A program made the translations under genes and the position numbers. The notes below the pieces were generated by a model that did no database searches, had not been told where the DNA came from, and saw only the letters and a program-made list of their open reading frames with translations. Positions 12,790 through 25,120 of a DNA stretch of 64,000 nt are shown here, piece after piece; position 1 is the stretch's first letter; every line of letters starts with the position of its first letter. This stretch comes from Molanna angustata (lineage: Eukaryota; Arthropoda; Insecta; Trichoptera; Molannidae). The stretch lies in the NCBI GenBank assembly GCA_963576475.1, contig OY754972.1:28847668-28911667 (forward strand), written 5' to 3'.

Positions 12790-13154
12790 CCAACTATCGA
12801 TAACGATAGTATGTTAGTTGAAGAATAAGTACCAAACTATAAACCCATAAATCCAAATTATTGAATATTTTAAGGTATTTTGTTTTCTATACAACAGATG
12901 TAGGTATGTATGTCAAGATAGGACAGTATGGAGGTCAGTCCTTTTTTCTAACCAGAATATGAAAACAGCATGATGGTATGATGGACGACATTATATAGAA
13001 TATGATATTTGCTGCGAAGCCTCTAAGTTTGTGTTTTTTGCATGCAATAAGTCCACTATGGTAGGTATACAAAATGTTCCTAATACGCGCATCTTGGCTT
13101 AGTACTGTCGATATGTTTAGATAAATAAATTTTCTTAAACAAATCGACAGTTGG
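12790..13154 (+). mobile_element. Family D element, copy 2, internally deleted
   Basis: It runs from CCAACTATCGAT (12790) to ATCGACAGTTGG (13154), inverted repeats of about 12 bp with one mismatch. The left part matches copy 3 (GTTGAAGAATAAGTA, then TTTTCTATACAACA). The right part matches the hairpin end of copy 1. The central body is missing. The motif TTGCATGTAATACATGAGATC lies just outside the left repeat and is shared with copy 3, so the inverted repeats are subterminal. Confidence 0.75.
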
Positions 13155-13803
13155 ATTACATAAACATCAACCATTATACACAGTTAGTACAACATCTGCC
13201 GGGTTTGTAATATTTTTAAATTTTGTTGAAAGTATCATTAACAGATTTTTAATTATCTCAATAGAGACGAAGTTGGAATATTTATTGTAGGAGAACCGGG
13301 AAATCAAGGCACCTACAGGGCTTAAATATCATTGACTCCCGACAGAAAAAAATCCAATGTTTGCGCATATGCAATAATACAAATATTCGAAAGTATCATT
13401 ATTATTTATTTTCTTCGCAAATACACGATACTGTGGTGAGTTCGAAAGAGAATGTGTAACAAGAGTTAAGTAATACGATCGCTAATCAATGTGTTATCTG
13501 ATCTGCGTGACAAACGGGAAGTCTATAATACAAGCCTAAATCCCTTTTACGGAAATGTAGAAATTATGTTTACCACTAACGAATTTCTATTTAAGCCGGG
13601 ACGCGGCCAATCTATGGTTTGAAAAAAGGTAAAGTAATTATACTCACTCCTCAAAAATTCACTGAAAACCAATGATTTAAATAATATACGGAGTAAATGA
13701 AAAAATGAAATGACCCTTAATAAACATTTAGTGACATCGAAAATAAACAGTCACCAAGCTTTAAAATATTCTCATATCATTTATATTAATTTAATGGATG
13801 GAT
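13155..13803. other. No gene recognised
   Basis: Sequence of ordinary complexity without a gene or named repeat. Confidence 0.5.
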
Positions 13804-13975
13804 GGGTCGATGGCAGAGCGGCTAGCGCGCTGGGCTGGTAATCCAGTGGTCGCGAGTTCGAATCCTGTCTCGACCGATTTCGTTTACCTATAGCACATGC
13901 ATTTATTTGATTTTTTTAGGGAACGTAGGAAGATGTATATGTACTTGTTTAACAAGGACATATTCATTTTTTATA
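13804..13975 (+). mobile_element. SINE with tRNA-Thr(GGT)-like head, family F
   Basis: The head 13805-13876 folds roughly as a tRNA: GGTCGA pairs with TCGACC, CTGGG pairs with TCCAG around the loop CTGGTAA (anticodon GGT), and the B-box reads GTTCGAATCC. Position 7, parts of the D-stem and part of the T-stem do not pair, and eukaryotic nuclear tRNA-Thr normally has AGT, so a working tRNA is unlikely. The following body (CACCTATAGCAC-like, then GTACTTGTTTAACAAGGACA) recurs headless on the minus strand at 46190-46285 and 53690-53795. That supports a SINE. Confidence 0.7.
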
Positions 13976-14019
13976 TTTAAAAAAAATATATATTAATAAA
14001 GATGCCGGTGTGTCGACAA

Positions 14020-14095
14020 AAATGCGCATGGCATGCTTTTTTATAGGATAATGCACACCCGTTCACCTGCCGATGGTTACCCCACATTGTGTGGA
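14020..14095 (-). repeat. Family C repeat, fragment
   Basis: Inverted relative to 30346. Its reverse complement has CACAATGTGGGGTAACCAT, GGCAGGTGAACGGGTGTGCA and a CATGCC segment. Confidence 0.6.
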
Positions 14096-14555
14096 ACGCA
14101 GTGAGGATCGATCCATGAAAGTGTACAGTATGATACCAATGATTAACAATAAAATGAATGAGTTTGTTAATTTTTTATTTATTTACATAAGGTACTAAAA
14201 ATATAATAATTAAACAATAATAGTAGGTATTCAACAATCATTTCGAAATGAATGTTGTGTACTATTCAATATCATATTCTAAATAATGATAGACGACAAT
14301 TTATTTATTAAATAACTGTAACACTGAAAGATAATTTATATCAATATGTTAAGTTAATTTTTTAATCAACAGATATACATATTTAGAAAATAAAACACTG
14401 AACGAAAACCAATATTAACATACGATTGAAACCTCGACTATTTTGAAACCTTGAACAACTTAGGAACTCAAACACTGAACGAAAATGAATATCAACATTC
14501 GATTGAAAACTCGTCTATTATAAAATAAGATGATTTTTTAACCAACAGATTTTTA
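14096..14555. other. No gene recognised
   Basis: A+T-rich sequence. A phrase (ACTGAACGAAAA, then ATCAACATTCGATTGAAA) is duplicated at about 14397-14435 and 14473-14510. Otherwise nothing is seen. Confidence 0.5.
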
Positions 14556-15772
14556 AAATTAGTTGCATGTAACACATGAGATCCAACTGTCGATAGCGAT
14601 AGTATGTATAGTTGAAGAATAAGTATCAAACTATAAACCCATAAATATAAATTGTTTAATATTTAAAGATATTTGGTTTTCTATACAACACATTACCTAG
14701 GTATTTATTTATTTATTTAGGGACAAATACAGTCTTAAAATACTAAAATAGTATAATACACTATAAAATAAAAATAAACAGACCAATTACATATGTCCAC
14801 AGATATTAAATATGAAACATTTTAAACATCATTAATTTAAATATAACTAAGATGTATGTTTGCCTGTGACGGGAAAGGAAGGGAAGAGAAAAAAAAGGAT
14901 GGGAAAAGGATTGTGACAGTTAAATTATGTATGTATGTCAAGATAGGATAGTATGGATGTCAGTCCTTTGATCCTACCCAGAATATGAAAACAGCATGAT
15001 GGTATGTATGTATGTTTGGAGATTAGTATCAAACAATTAGGTCTTCTTAGATATTGTGTGTAGGCGACTGCCATACAAATTGTATGAAGGAATGTCGTCA
15101 CTAAATTCAATTTTTATAAAAATTGTTAAAAAGAATTTGAGATGTGCTAATACAATGGTTATATTTTTTATAGAAAATAAAATTATCTAGTTGGGGTGTT
15201 TCGGTTTGTTCAATGTTTTTAAAAAAATTTGGAAATATAGGCAGTTAAACTCATAAATTTTTCATAAAAAAATATTTTTCTTATTAAAAAATGTTTGAGA
15301 AACCCTGGATTTTTTTTTTAATACTCATTTGATATTTTGTGTTTGTCTATATTTATACCAATTTTCAGCGTTCTAGCTTTTATGGTTTCTGAGATATATG
15401 GAAAAATATACCAAAATTTCAAAAGTTTATAACCCCTGACTGAAACAAAAATTCAAAATTCTAAGTATAAAAGTTTTGTAGGCCTATAACTTTTTATATA
15501 TTCTGAAATTTTGGGCTCTGTAAATTGAGCGGATCAAAAGTTATAAGAGGGGACGGACACACAGACACACAAAACTCACATAAAATGTTCTACTCCGTAT
15601 TCTGAGTAAATCCATGTAATGGAACATATATGCTGCGAGGCCTCTAGTTGATGTTATTAGCATGCAAAAAGTCCACTACGCCATAAAAAATGTTCTTTCG
15701 TACACGCATCTTGGCTTAATAAGGACGATTCATTCAGAGAATTGAATTCTCATAAACGAATCGACAGTTGAA
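14556..15772 (+). mobile_element. Family D element, copy 3, near full length
   Basis: It runs from TTGCATGTAACACATGAGATC and CAACTGTCGAT near 14579 to the 3' hairpin (15722-15771) and CGACAGTTG. It includes the GTATGTATGTCAAGATAGGA segment (14930), the GTAGGCGACTGCCATAC segment (15060) and the short GGACGGACACACAGACACAC core (15553). About 220 bp at 14705-14925, with a (TTTA)n start and an AAGGAAGGGAAGAG end, is absent from other copies and may be an insertion. No coding frame is found. Confidence 0.75.
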
Positions 15773-16033
15773 AAATTAAATTATCTAGTTGGGGTTTTTC
15801 GGTTTTTTTCGATATTCAAAAAAATGGAAACATAGGCAGTTAAACTCATAAATTTATCATAAAAAAATATTTTTCTTTACAAATAATGTTTGAGAAACCC
15901 TGGAATTTTTTTGAAAAAACTCATTTTAGATTTTGTATATGTCTATGTTGATTCCAATTTTCAGTGTTCTAGCTTTTATGGTTTCTGAGATATATGGAAA
16001 TTTTCTATAAAAAATATTAACATTGCAATAGTC
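15773..16033 (+). mobile_element. Family D element, copy 4, partial
   Basis: Directly after copy 3 the body restarts at TATCTAGTTGGGGTTTTTCG. It runs through AGGCAGTTAAACTC, GTTTGAGAAACCCTGGA and TTATGGTTTCTGAGATATAT, then breaks off into a minisatellite at 16034. Confidence 0.7.
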
Positions 16034-16275
16034 AGTAAGTAGGTACGCGCATCAGAGTAACAATAAACAAATTGATAGTTTTATGAACTATGTAAAAATA
16101 AAAGTAAGTAGGTCCGCGCATGAGAAAGTAACAATAATCAAATCAACATATACCTAGTATGAACTTTGTAAAACTGAAAGTAAGTAGGTACGCGCACGAG
16201 AGAGAGTAGGTATCAATACATATATCGACAGTTGTATGAAGTCGTAAAAACAAAAGTAAGTAGGTAGGTAAGCGC
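16034..16275 (+). repeat. Minisatellite of 69-76 bp units
   Basis: Three units start AGTAAGTAGGT at 16034, 16103 and 16179, with a partial fourth at 16255. Each has a CGCGCA-like segment and an AACAAATYGATAGTT-like segment. Unit 3 has an exact ATATCGACAGTTG, the family D subterminal motif. The array therefore seems to have grown from the end of family D. Confidence 0.8.
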
Positions 16276-16361
16276 TTTTTCAAGGCAATATTTAAAATGC
16301 GTTGAATTGTATTCATTTTATCGCGAAGGTCACAGAGACATGGTTGAAGAGTATTGAGCGC

Positions 16362-16537
16362 GGACGCAAGACGATCGGAGCCATATATATAAATCACCTT
16401 CAAAATATACTCCGAACAAATCTCCGTGCGGCCAAGGTCAACATGTAATATTTTGCCGCGGATGCAAAACGATCGGTGGCTTAGTAAAAATATACACCTT
16501 CAAAATATACACTGAATAAATCTCCGTGCGGCCAATG
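16362..16537 (+). repeat. Two-unit tandem repeat, about 98 bp
   Basis: Each unit has GCAARACGATCGG, then CACCTTCAAAATATAC and ATCTCCGTGCGGCCAA. Units start near 16362 and 16460 and differ at several bases. Confidence 0.75.
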
Positions 16538-16970
<433 letters not shown>

Positions 16971-17071
16971 AAATCTAAGGTTTTCGCGAGTACAAAATAT
17001 GTTATTATTAAGTATTTTGGGGATAACCCGCGTCAAATTCTGATTCCCGAGAGAATCAGTCGTCTGCCGAC

Positions 17072-17094
17072 GTTTCGTCTGAATCTCATCAGAC
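17072..17094 (-). ncRNA. Hammerhead-ribozyme-like motif of the Penelope element
   Basis: On the minus strand the core CUGAUGA (17092-17086) is followed by GAAAC (17076-17072). An alternative stem GTCTGA/TCAGAC encloses the same bases. In the diverged copies at 9334 and 9500 this stem has become GCCTGG/TCAGGC, so the T-A pair changed to C-G on both sides. Downstream, CGTC can pair with GACG, and CTGATTC with GAATCAG. The canonical helix II is weak and the base expected to be U at the cleavage site is A, so activity is unproven. Confidence 0.5.
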
Positions 17095-17202
17095 ATTTTC
17101 AATAGGCGCCTTGTTAATAAATTTCCGTCGCGAGGGATAGTGCGCGCACGTCCGTTCGCGTCGGAAGCTTACCACCAAGTGAAAGTTTGAAAGGAAGCCG
17201 AG

Positions 17203-18282
17203 TCAGGTGTTAGTGGAGGGGTGGGTTTCCCCAATGACGTCATTATTGCGTTTTGTTTGGCTTCTAGTGACTCGAGTACTTAACGGTATATTGTTTACAG
17301 GTGGATTATCAGTTTTCGGTTTACTAGGAATTTTACTAATGTTTTTAATGTGACTATTGTTTGAAATATCGGTAGTTGGGTTAATTTGATTACTATGGTG
17401 TTTCAAAATATTGTTTTCAAGTACACTTGTCCATGCGGTCGGGATTCGAATGCTATCGTCCCTGTTATTCATTATACTGTTGCTTCTTCTATATATTTCT
17501 ATTGCTTCCCTGTAAATAAATGTTTCATTGTTAATATTCGCGACTACTTTTGAATTTTCAAAGTCTATGGAGTGATTTTCGGTCAATGAGTGGTTTACTA
17601 GAGATGAAGTTAATTTCCGGTTTTTAATATCTACGCGATGTTCAGAAACGCGTGCCGAGATTCTGCGATTTGTCCTGCCTATGTAAGTTTTTGTGCAATC
17701 ACCGCAAGGGATTTCGTAAATACCGTGTGACTCTAATGGTATTTTATCTTTCGGACTTTTTAAAAAGGATGAAATTTTGTTGTCTGTTTTAAAAATGGTG
17801 CGAATATTATGTTTGTAAAGTAGGTGACTGATTTTGTCAGTAGTGCCTTTTATGTAAGGTAAAAATGCAATGGCGAGTGGCTTTACTTTAGTTGATGTAT
17901 CTTTTTTATTAAAATTTTTATTCGTTTGATTTTTTATTGCATTATTTATTGTGAAATTTGAAAAACCGTTATTTCGTAGCGCGTTTTTAAGATACTCTAA
18001 TTCATTTTGAATGTTTTCGGAGTCGGTTATCCTTAATGACCGTGTTACCAGGGTGTTTGCTACAGAGGCGATTTGTGCTGGATGATGGTTCGACGATGCG
18101 TGGAGATATCTGTTGGTATGTGTTGATTTTCTGTACACAGTGTGGCCGAGAGTGCCATCTTCTTTTTTGATGACGAGAACATCAAGAAAAGGAATTTCAC
18201 CGTTGTTTTCGATCTCCATTGTGAATTTGATGTTATTGTGGAGATCGTTCAGAAAATCAAGAAATTTGTGAAGTTCCTCCAA
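17203..18282 (-). CDS. Penelope-like pol fragment: RT thumb plus GIY-YIG endonuclease
   Basis: The frame has 359 codons with no stop. Residues 1-60 ([38 protein letters not shown]) are the end of the Penelope reverse transcriptase just after the catalytic YADD, which is missing. Residues 60-180 match the RT thumb and linker. Residues 187-265 are a GIY-YIG nuclease: GIY at 187-189, YIG at 200-202, R207, H215 and the likely catalytic E259 in YREAIEI. C193 and C196 fit the zinc-binding Cys pair of Penelope nucleases. The C-terminus is Asn/Thr/Pro rich. The Met is only the first in frame, because homology starts a few residues upstream (GLEELHKF) at the TA junction. The protein lacks RT activity. 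The endonuclease half looks intact, which suggests a fairly young insertion. Confidence 0.88.
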   Translation of the reverse strand: MEELHKFLDFLNDLHNNIKFTMEIENNGEIPFLDVLVIKKEDGTLGHTVYRKSTHTNRYLHASSNHHPAQIASVANTLVTRSLRITDSENIQNELEYLKNALRNNGFSNFTINNAIKNQTNKNFNKKDTSTKVKPLAIAFLPYIKGTTDKISHLLYKHNIRTIFKTDNKISSFLKSPKDKIPLESHGIYEIPCGDCTKTYIGRTNRRISARVSEHRVDIKNRKLTSSLVNHSLTENHSIDFENSKVVANINNETFIYREAIEIYRRSNSIMNNRDDSIRIPTAWTSVLENNILKHHSNQINPTTDISNNSHIKNISKIPSKPKTDNPPVNNIPLSTRVTRSQTKRNNDVIGETHPSTNT

Positions 18283-18291
18283 ACCGTTCCT

Positions 18292-19007
<716 letters not shown>

Positions 19008-19086
19008 CTGCTCCACCTGAAATCTGATCAGGGACCTTTGGATCAGCAGTCAGATACCTAACCAACTGAGCCACGAAGGCCGATGG
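19008..19086 (-). mobile_element. SINE family A, tRNA-like head only
   Basis: The reverse complement starts CGGCCTTCGTGGCTCAGTTG (A-box) and ends in a damaged B-box region and CAGGTGGAGC. It is nearly the head seen at 58564. The body is missing or unrecognisable. Confidence 0.75.
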
Positions 19087-20379
19087 TCAAATATTTTTAA
19101 ATAATACCTACAATATAAAGAAATGGAACTTATAGGTACCTACATACTTGTAGACATTATTCAATATATTATGTAAATATTTGCGGTATAAATATTAAAA
19201 TGTCCTATTATTGTTTGAAGGTTCTGGGGAAAAGATTTACAAAATTTACTGTTTAGTCTACTACAGACTCTTAACGGGTTTTTCTAGTGCACTATTTTCT
19301 TTGTCTGTCTATATCATTTTGTGTACTCAAACATGTTTGAATGTCGTATTAAATATTTCAAACGAAAACCAGCACTAAAAAACAGTTTAAATAATAATTA
19401 CGTACAAGCTGACTTTGGTGACTATGCAAAGTTTTCTTCTTATAAGTACAATTCATTATCCATTTGTTTTTAATAACCCTACGTGAATTTATTACTTGCT
19501 ATTTTTACTAACTCTGATAATTTCTTATAGAAGCCGAAAATCTTGGCTTGCCTATGAATATTATGTTAAGAAATTCTAGACCTAATATTTTTTTGTGTTT
19601 TATTGAAACCATACTACATGATTAGAAAATTGAATCGTTTGTAGATACGATGCTTGACATGGCCACAAATGTAAATATAATTTTGACATGTGATTTTAAA
19701 ATATTTTCATGGCCACTCAAATGAACAACGATGCTAAAGAAATATTCAATTTTCGATATTTCCCCATTTTCTTTCAGAGTTTGCCTAGTGCGAAGGTTCT
19801 AGGCATGACCCTGCTCTCGCTTATTACTTAATTTCAAATCATTCGAACCATCAGTATTGGAGTAGAGCGAAATTTATCACTTAGGTACCTATTTCAAAAT
19901 AATTTAGTTTGTTTCAAAATAGCTAACTCTTTTTTCGACGCCTTCATCAAAATCAGTGTTAGTGTCGGGTTTCGCAACACCTCTGAGGTCAAGCCAAACG
20001 TTGTGCATTAATTTTGGTCTTATTGGTCTTGAATGCGCCATGATAAGGATTTCTTTCATATCACATTAAGAGATGCATACTCCTCATTCGTTATGACGTT
20101 TATTATGGTTGGTTTGGAAACTTTAAAGCTCGCCGATAGTATTGTTGTGCGTCGAATCGATACCAGTCATTCAATTTGGTCAGAAACCCCGTTGGTGTGT
20201 CGAAATAACAAAAAAGTCACACAAGATTGTTCATTGTGGAATGATTGAGTCAATTTGGGCTCTTTAATCGAATCGCAGTGTTTTAAACTTAAACATAGTT
20301 GATACCTATTATATTTTTCAAACCCCGGACATATTGAAAAAAATCAGCAACTATCCATCAAAATTAAAATAAAATAAGT
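19087..20379. other. No gene recognised; 71-codon frame at 20033
   Basis: The part 19920-20280 has ordinary base composition and a 71-codon plus-strand frame (20033-20248; HDKDFFHITLRDAYSS, then IVVRRIDTSH). I recognise no domain. It could be a decayed transposon or chance. Confidence 0.35.
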
Positions 20380-20700
20380 TGATCAAAAATTAATTAAATT
20401 AATTAAATAAATAAATTAATAAATTAATCAATTAAATAAATTAATTAATTAAATAAGTTTATTAATAAATTAATTAAATTAATTAATTAATAACATTGAT
20501 TTATTTATTTATTAATTAATTACATTAATTAATTAATTAATTAATTAAATTATTTTATAAATTTAATTAATTAATTGATTAAATCAATTGATGAATTAAA
20601 TTTATTTAATCAAAATTAATTTAATCAAAATTAATTGATGAATTAAATTAATTTAATCAAAATTAATTGATGAATTAAATTAGTAATTATGCATTTAGTA
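20380..20700. repeat. (AATT)n-type low-complexity block
   Basis: Imperfect runs of AATTAATTAAT and TAAATAAAT, then three copies of a 35-bp phrase with AATTGATGAATTAAAT. The block is strongly self-complementary. Confidence 0.9.
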
Positions 20701-21429
20701 TATTTTTATAATAAGATTTGAAAAACATGGCTACTAATACTCATACTCATTTCTTCTTGATCATATCATCTATTTGTAGTTGAACTATTAAGTATTCGTA
20801 CGAAACGGAGCCTCATGTACATATTCACAAATTATCAATTATAATTATTTAAACTTTTTGTGAATAACTTTGCGGGAGTTCATTTTTAAAAATTTAATTT
20901 TTTACGAAGTCGGTAGGATCTAGTGATAAAATTTATTTTAGTAAATTAAAACTAGGCGGAAAGATTTTATGATATGATTTATATGTTTCGATTTTTTACC
21001 AAGTCAAGTCGAGAAAAAGCTCCATCATTATTTTAAATCAAACACACACATACCAGAGGTCAGTAGGTACACACAAGACTTCAATCAATCGTGGTCCACA
21101 ATCAAGAGCACTTGTTAGCTATATAACCCTTTAATACAATTTCACTCCATATGGTTCGTGATACACAAAATAGTATATTATAATAATGATTCGTACAAGA
21201 TGTTTGAGTATCAACATCAACGTTTTGTAAATCTGTATTTATGTTTGATGATTTGTATGAGACACACATATACTTTTCATTCATTTACATGAATAAAGCT
21301 TTACACATAAATATGGATGATGTAAGAAATCAAGGATATTATAATTTGCTGTTATAATTTAAATGTACTGGATGTTTGGAATATCTGGATTGTCTGGAAG
21401 AATTTGAATGTTCTCCATCCATTTGAATT
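20701..21429. other. No gene recognised
   Basis: A+T-rich sequence without recognisable content. Confidence 0.5.
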
Positions 21430-21610
21430 ATAACATTACCTAATAGCGACGTCTCTGATACCAGTCGAATCTCAAATGTTGCGGAACCATAACATCATAT
21501 CTGACGTCTTCCTATTCGTCGGTGTCCTTGTATTTTGCCCTTCATAATCAGTTGGAGCAGCCTGTACCTTTTGCCGTGCAGAACGTGACCCAAATATTAT
21601 GATACTTTTC
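21430..21610 (-). mobile_element. LINE pol C-terminal fragment
   Basis: The minus strand reads HVLHGKRYRLLQLIMKGKIQ and then GHRRIGRRQ. This matches HILTGEKYTILQLVMKGKIE and GRRGVGRKQ of the LINE at 51641-52267. It is interrupted by stops. Confidence 0.65.
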
Positions 21611-21762
21611 GTAGATTAGTTGTGTCAACTAACTCACGCTTTCCTGAGTACCTAAATTGTCTAATAACAACAAACTCGCGAATTTCGCTGGAAGCAAGGA
21701 AGTGATCGTTATTATAGTTATTAAATATAAAATTTGTCTACTCGTTAAAAATTTGCATTTTT

Positions 21763-21866
21763 AGGTGAGCTGAGACTCATACCTATGTGGGGATACACAC
21801 ATGTGTCATACCTGTCACTGGGTACCCTACATTAAAAGATATGCCGTGATTGTATGAATTGAATAG
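21763..21866 (-). repeat. Family C repeat, inverted
   Basis: The reverse complement has ATCACGGCATAT, GTAGGGTACCCAGTGACAGG and, further on, GAGTCTCAGCTCACC, matching the family C order with many changes. Confidence 0.6.
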
Positions 21867-22959
21867 ATTTATAACTTTCTCGTATACGTAACCTTTTTAT
21901 TTGACCCCAAGTAAGTATTGAGCCTGTGGCCCTTCATACAGGATAATACAGGTGTTGCATTTTACTTTGAAAAGAGACTATTTTCCAGGAAAATCATAAA
22001 ACTGTCTGACATTTTACTAACAAACTATTGTTTGCCCACTTTCCATTATATCTTAGTATCTGTTTATCAACATAATATATCTTTGCTAACCAGATACCTA
22101 GTTTGAGTCGTCGATAATTGTTTCGATACTTTTTAACTATTTACTAAATTTTGCGTTTTCGTATGCATCAAAACTACGATGAGCACTTATTTTTACATTG
22201 ATTGTTTAAGGAATAATTTATCTTAGGAGTAATATGGCACATGCTTTTGAAGAAAGTTGTACCTTCCTCAAACTATTATATTAAACTAGCGACTATTAAT
22301 CGCACTACAGGCTCACTGAATTGCAGTAAATAAGTAGTTGTAAACCATTGGAGTTTTGCAGAAATAAAATTATAACCTTTATCAAACAACGATATTTTTT
22401 TATTAAACAGATATATTTTTATCATTTTATCTGCGTGTAGGTACATATGTATGTTTAAATTGAATGGGATACTGCATGACATTGATTTGAAGAACACACA
22501 TTAAAACAATAGGTACCATCATACTTCGTTAGCAATATCGCATTATTGGTGAAAATCAGGCCAGTTTAAACATTTCACATTTTTTTCTTTTTCTTTAAAA
22601 TACAGTTGTTTCGTCGTAAAATCCTTTTCATTTGATACAACTAAAAACACCTCTTGTACTATTTAATACAATTGTACCAAATTGGGCATACCTAATATAT
22701 GATTGAAAGATGTATCTTGCGATCGAAGCAGATGTCCAAGAAGAGAAGCATCCTCTTGTCTGCCATATATGTATATCGGGACACGTGAAGAAAGTAAGGA
22801 AACAAAATATTTTTCTTAAAAGAATTTTTATTTGTACCTACGTAGGCACCAACTGTAATATTAATATCATTCTACATAATCCAAATTATTAACAAAAATT
22901 ATAAATGATTCAAATAAAGCAAAGCAAACAAAGGTGAACAAACAGACAAAACGTGAGAA
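21867..22959. other. No gene recognised
   Basis: A+T-rich sequence without recognisable gene or repeat. Confidence 0.5.
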
Positions 22960-23200
22960 AAGATTTATAAATATTGATAGATCATTGATCACGTAGATCT
23001 TCGACGCGAACGTTACCGAGTTAAAATTAATCGTCGACTCGCTACTAAACGCATCTTACACCGGCCAACATTCGTCTACCGAAGATTTCCTCGGCCAGTT
23101 TGTTCGATTGATATATGAAGTGGACACACACACCATAGGGTAATGATTAATTTCAGCCGTATAAAGGCCAATTTGTACGTATCACCCATGAACATATTAT
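22960..23200. promoter_or_regulatory. Candidate conserved non-coding block
   Basis: This is a non-repetitive block of balanced composition in otherwise A+T-rich DNA, with TGATAGATCATTGATCACG, ACGCGAACGTTACCG and GGTAATGATTAATTTC. It contains homeodomain-type TAATGATTAAT and overlapping inverted pairs, and has no open frame. The regulatory role is only inferred from its texture. Confidence 0.2.
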
Positions 23201-24249
23201 ACCTACATCTCCACACAAGCCGACATTTCAATTACCATCTGGTTTACTTGATTTGTTGTAGGTAATGTCACAAAAGAGACTTATCAAACTGGTATTATCA
23301 ATTGAACGTCAATTGATAGTAATATTACGAATTAATGTCACAAATCTTGATTCCATATTGTGAAGTTTTTGCAATAAATTAACGTCGTAATTCATATGTA
23401 CCTAGGTATCATTATCTAAGGTGTTTCTTGTAATTTTAAATTCTGTTAATTTTATTTCGAAAAAAATATTTTTCATTATCCTCTGATAATATTCTTTTAA
23501 CTGCAATTATTTTTGTCCAAAATATTGTGATCTACGTGTACGAACCATTTCTTTCATAAAATAAATACTTATTTGTAATTTTCCATCAATTAAAGGCACA
23601 GCTACCACATTTGCCAGTACCTTGAAATTCATTTTAACGTATTTGTCTTCCTGTAAATACTTCCTGATTCCTTAAAACTCCTCGACAATGTTTCTCACGT
23701 GTTTTTAAATCCACTCACGTATTCAAGCTTCTCTAGGCTGAAAATATTGGAAGGCTCAAAGAATTGGCAAAAAATCTTAAATAAATTTACTCACTTGTAG
23801 TTATAAATTATTTAAAACTTGTATAAATTATTATCTAATTCATGTATATCTCTCGATAAATACTGTCCAATTTTGTAGTGCACATAAAGAAAAAAATCAT
23901 GTTATATATTAAAAATAAATGAATATGTACACAAATAAATATAGCAACCGCAGGTATTGATTATACATATGTAACTATAATCATTGACATCGTTAGAAAA
24001 AAAAAACATCCTCATAAACATAAAGGTATGAGTCACAAATTAAGATTTTTTTCAAACAACACGATCACCAAAGGCAGGTGAAACTCGCGATCAATACAAA
24101 AATGCCCAATTTATGTTATCGCTGCTCAAAAAGCTCCATACAAACTACACAAACAGGTATTCCGAAGGTAAACCTGGCAATATTTTAGAGATGTCGCATT
24201 CACTACGGAAGCCGAGAGCGAAAATTATATTTTTCACTTTACAAGTAGG
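23201..24249. other. No gene recognised
   Basis: A+T-rich sequence. Near 23290-23340 an inverted pair TATCAATTGAACG/CGTCAATTGATA is visible. Otherwise nothing is seen. Confidence 0.5.
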
Positions 24250-24674
24250 TTTGTATCTATCACATGAGATCTAACTGTTGATAACCATGGTATGTATTGT
24301 TGAATAAAACGTACCAAACTATAAACACATTAATCCAAATTATTGTTTTTTTTTCAAGATATTTTGTTTTCTATACCTACAAAACATGTATGTCAGGGAT
24401 AGGACAGATTAAAATATTCAAATGTTGATAGCCCCTGACTGGAATAAAACATCAAAATTCATCAAATTCATCAAAATTAAATTAAAGGACGGACGGACAC
24501 ACACAAACGACGAATTGGTGAAAAACACACAGACACTAAATGTTTTACTACGAATTCTGATTTCAACCATATATATTTTATTTTTTTTACTTCAAAATCT
24601 CGCGGATCTTAGCTTGAAGCTTTGTCGATCTTTTAAGAGAAATAAATTCTATAAACAAATCGATAGTTGGATAG
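24250..24674 (+). mobile_element. Family D element, copy 5, internally deleted
   Basis: It runs from CACATGAGATC and TAACTGTTGATAACC (24261) to a hairpin (TGTCGATCTTTTAAGAGA against TTCTATAAACAAATCGATA) and ATAGTTGG at 24674. The GATAGCCCCTGACTGGAA and GGACGGACGGACACAC segments remain in between. A (TA)n tract starts a few bases after the end. Confidence 0.75.
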
Positions 24675-24675
24675 C

Positions 24676-24973
<298 letters not shown>

Positions 24974-25029
24974 TGGAAAACCCCAGTAATCGCTATATAA
25001 TTACCCGCTTATTAATCGCTTACTGCATT

Positions 25030-25120
25030 AGAGAAGGAAGGACGGCTGGACCATCCTTCCCAGAATAGTCCATCTTCACAAACAGGTCATAACCTTACAC
25101 ATAGGTAAAAGAAGAAGATA
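25030..25120 (+). mobile_element. LINE 3' tail fragment
   Basis: GGACCATCCTTCCCAGAATA, then GTCCATCTTCACA and GGTCATAACC, ending in AAAAGAAGAAGATAAT. This matches the phrase before the GAAGAAG runs in the 120-bp units at 34375 and 44414 and, inverted, at 60005. Confidence 0.5.

Noticed and set aside
13804..13876. Functional tRNA-Thr gene
   Set aside because: Acceptor, D- and T-stems have mismatches, the anticodon GGT is atypical, and the downstream body recurs as an interspersed repeat, so it is a SINE head.
20033..20248. Small gene of 71 codons
   Set aside because: No recognisable domain, start context or exon structure. It is kept only as an unassigned frame.
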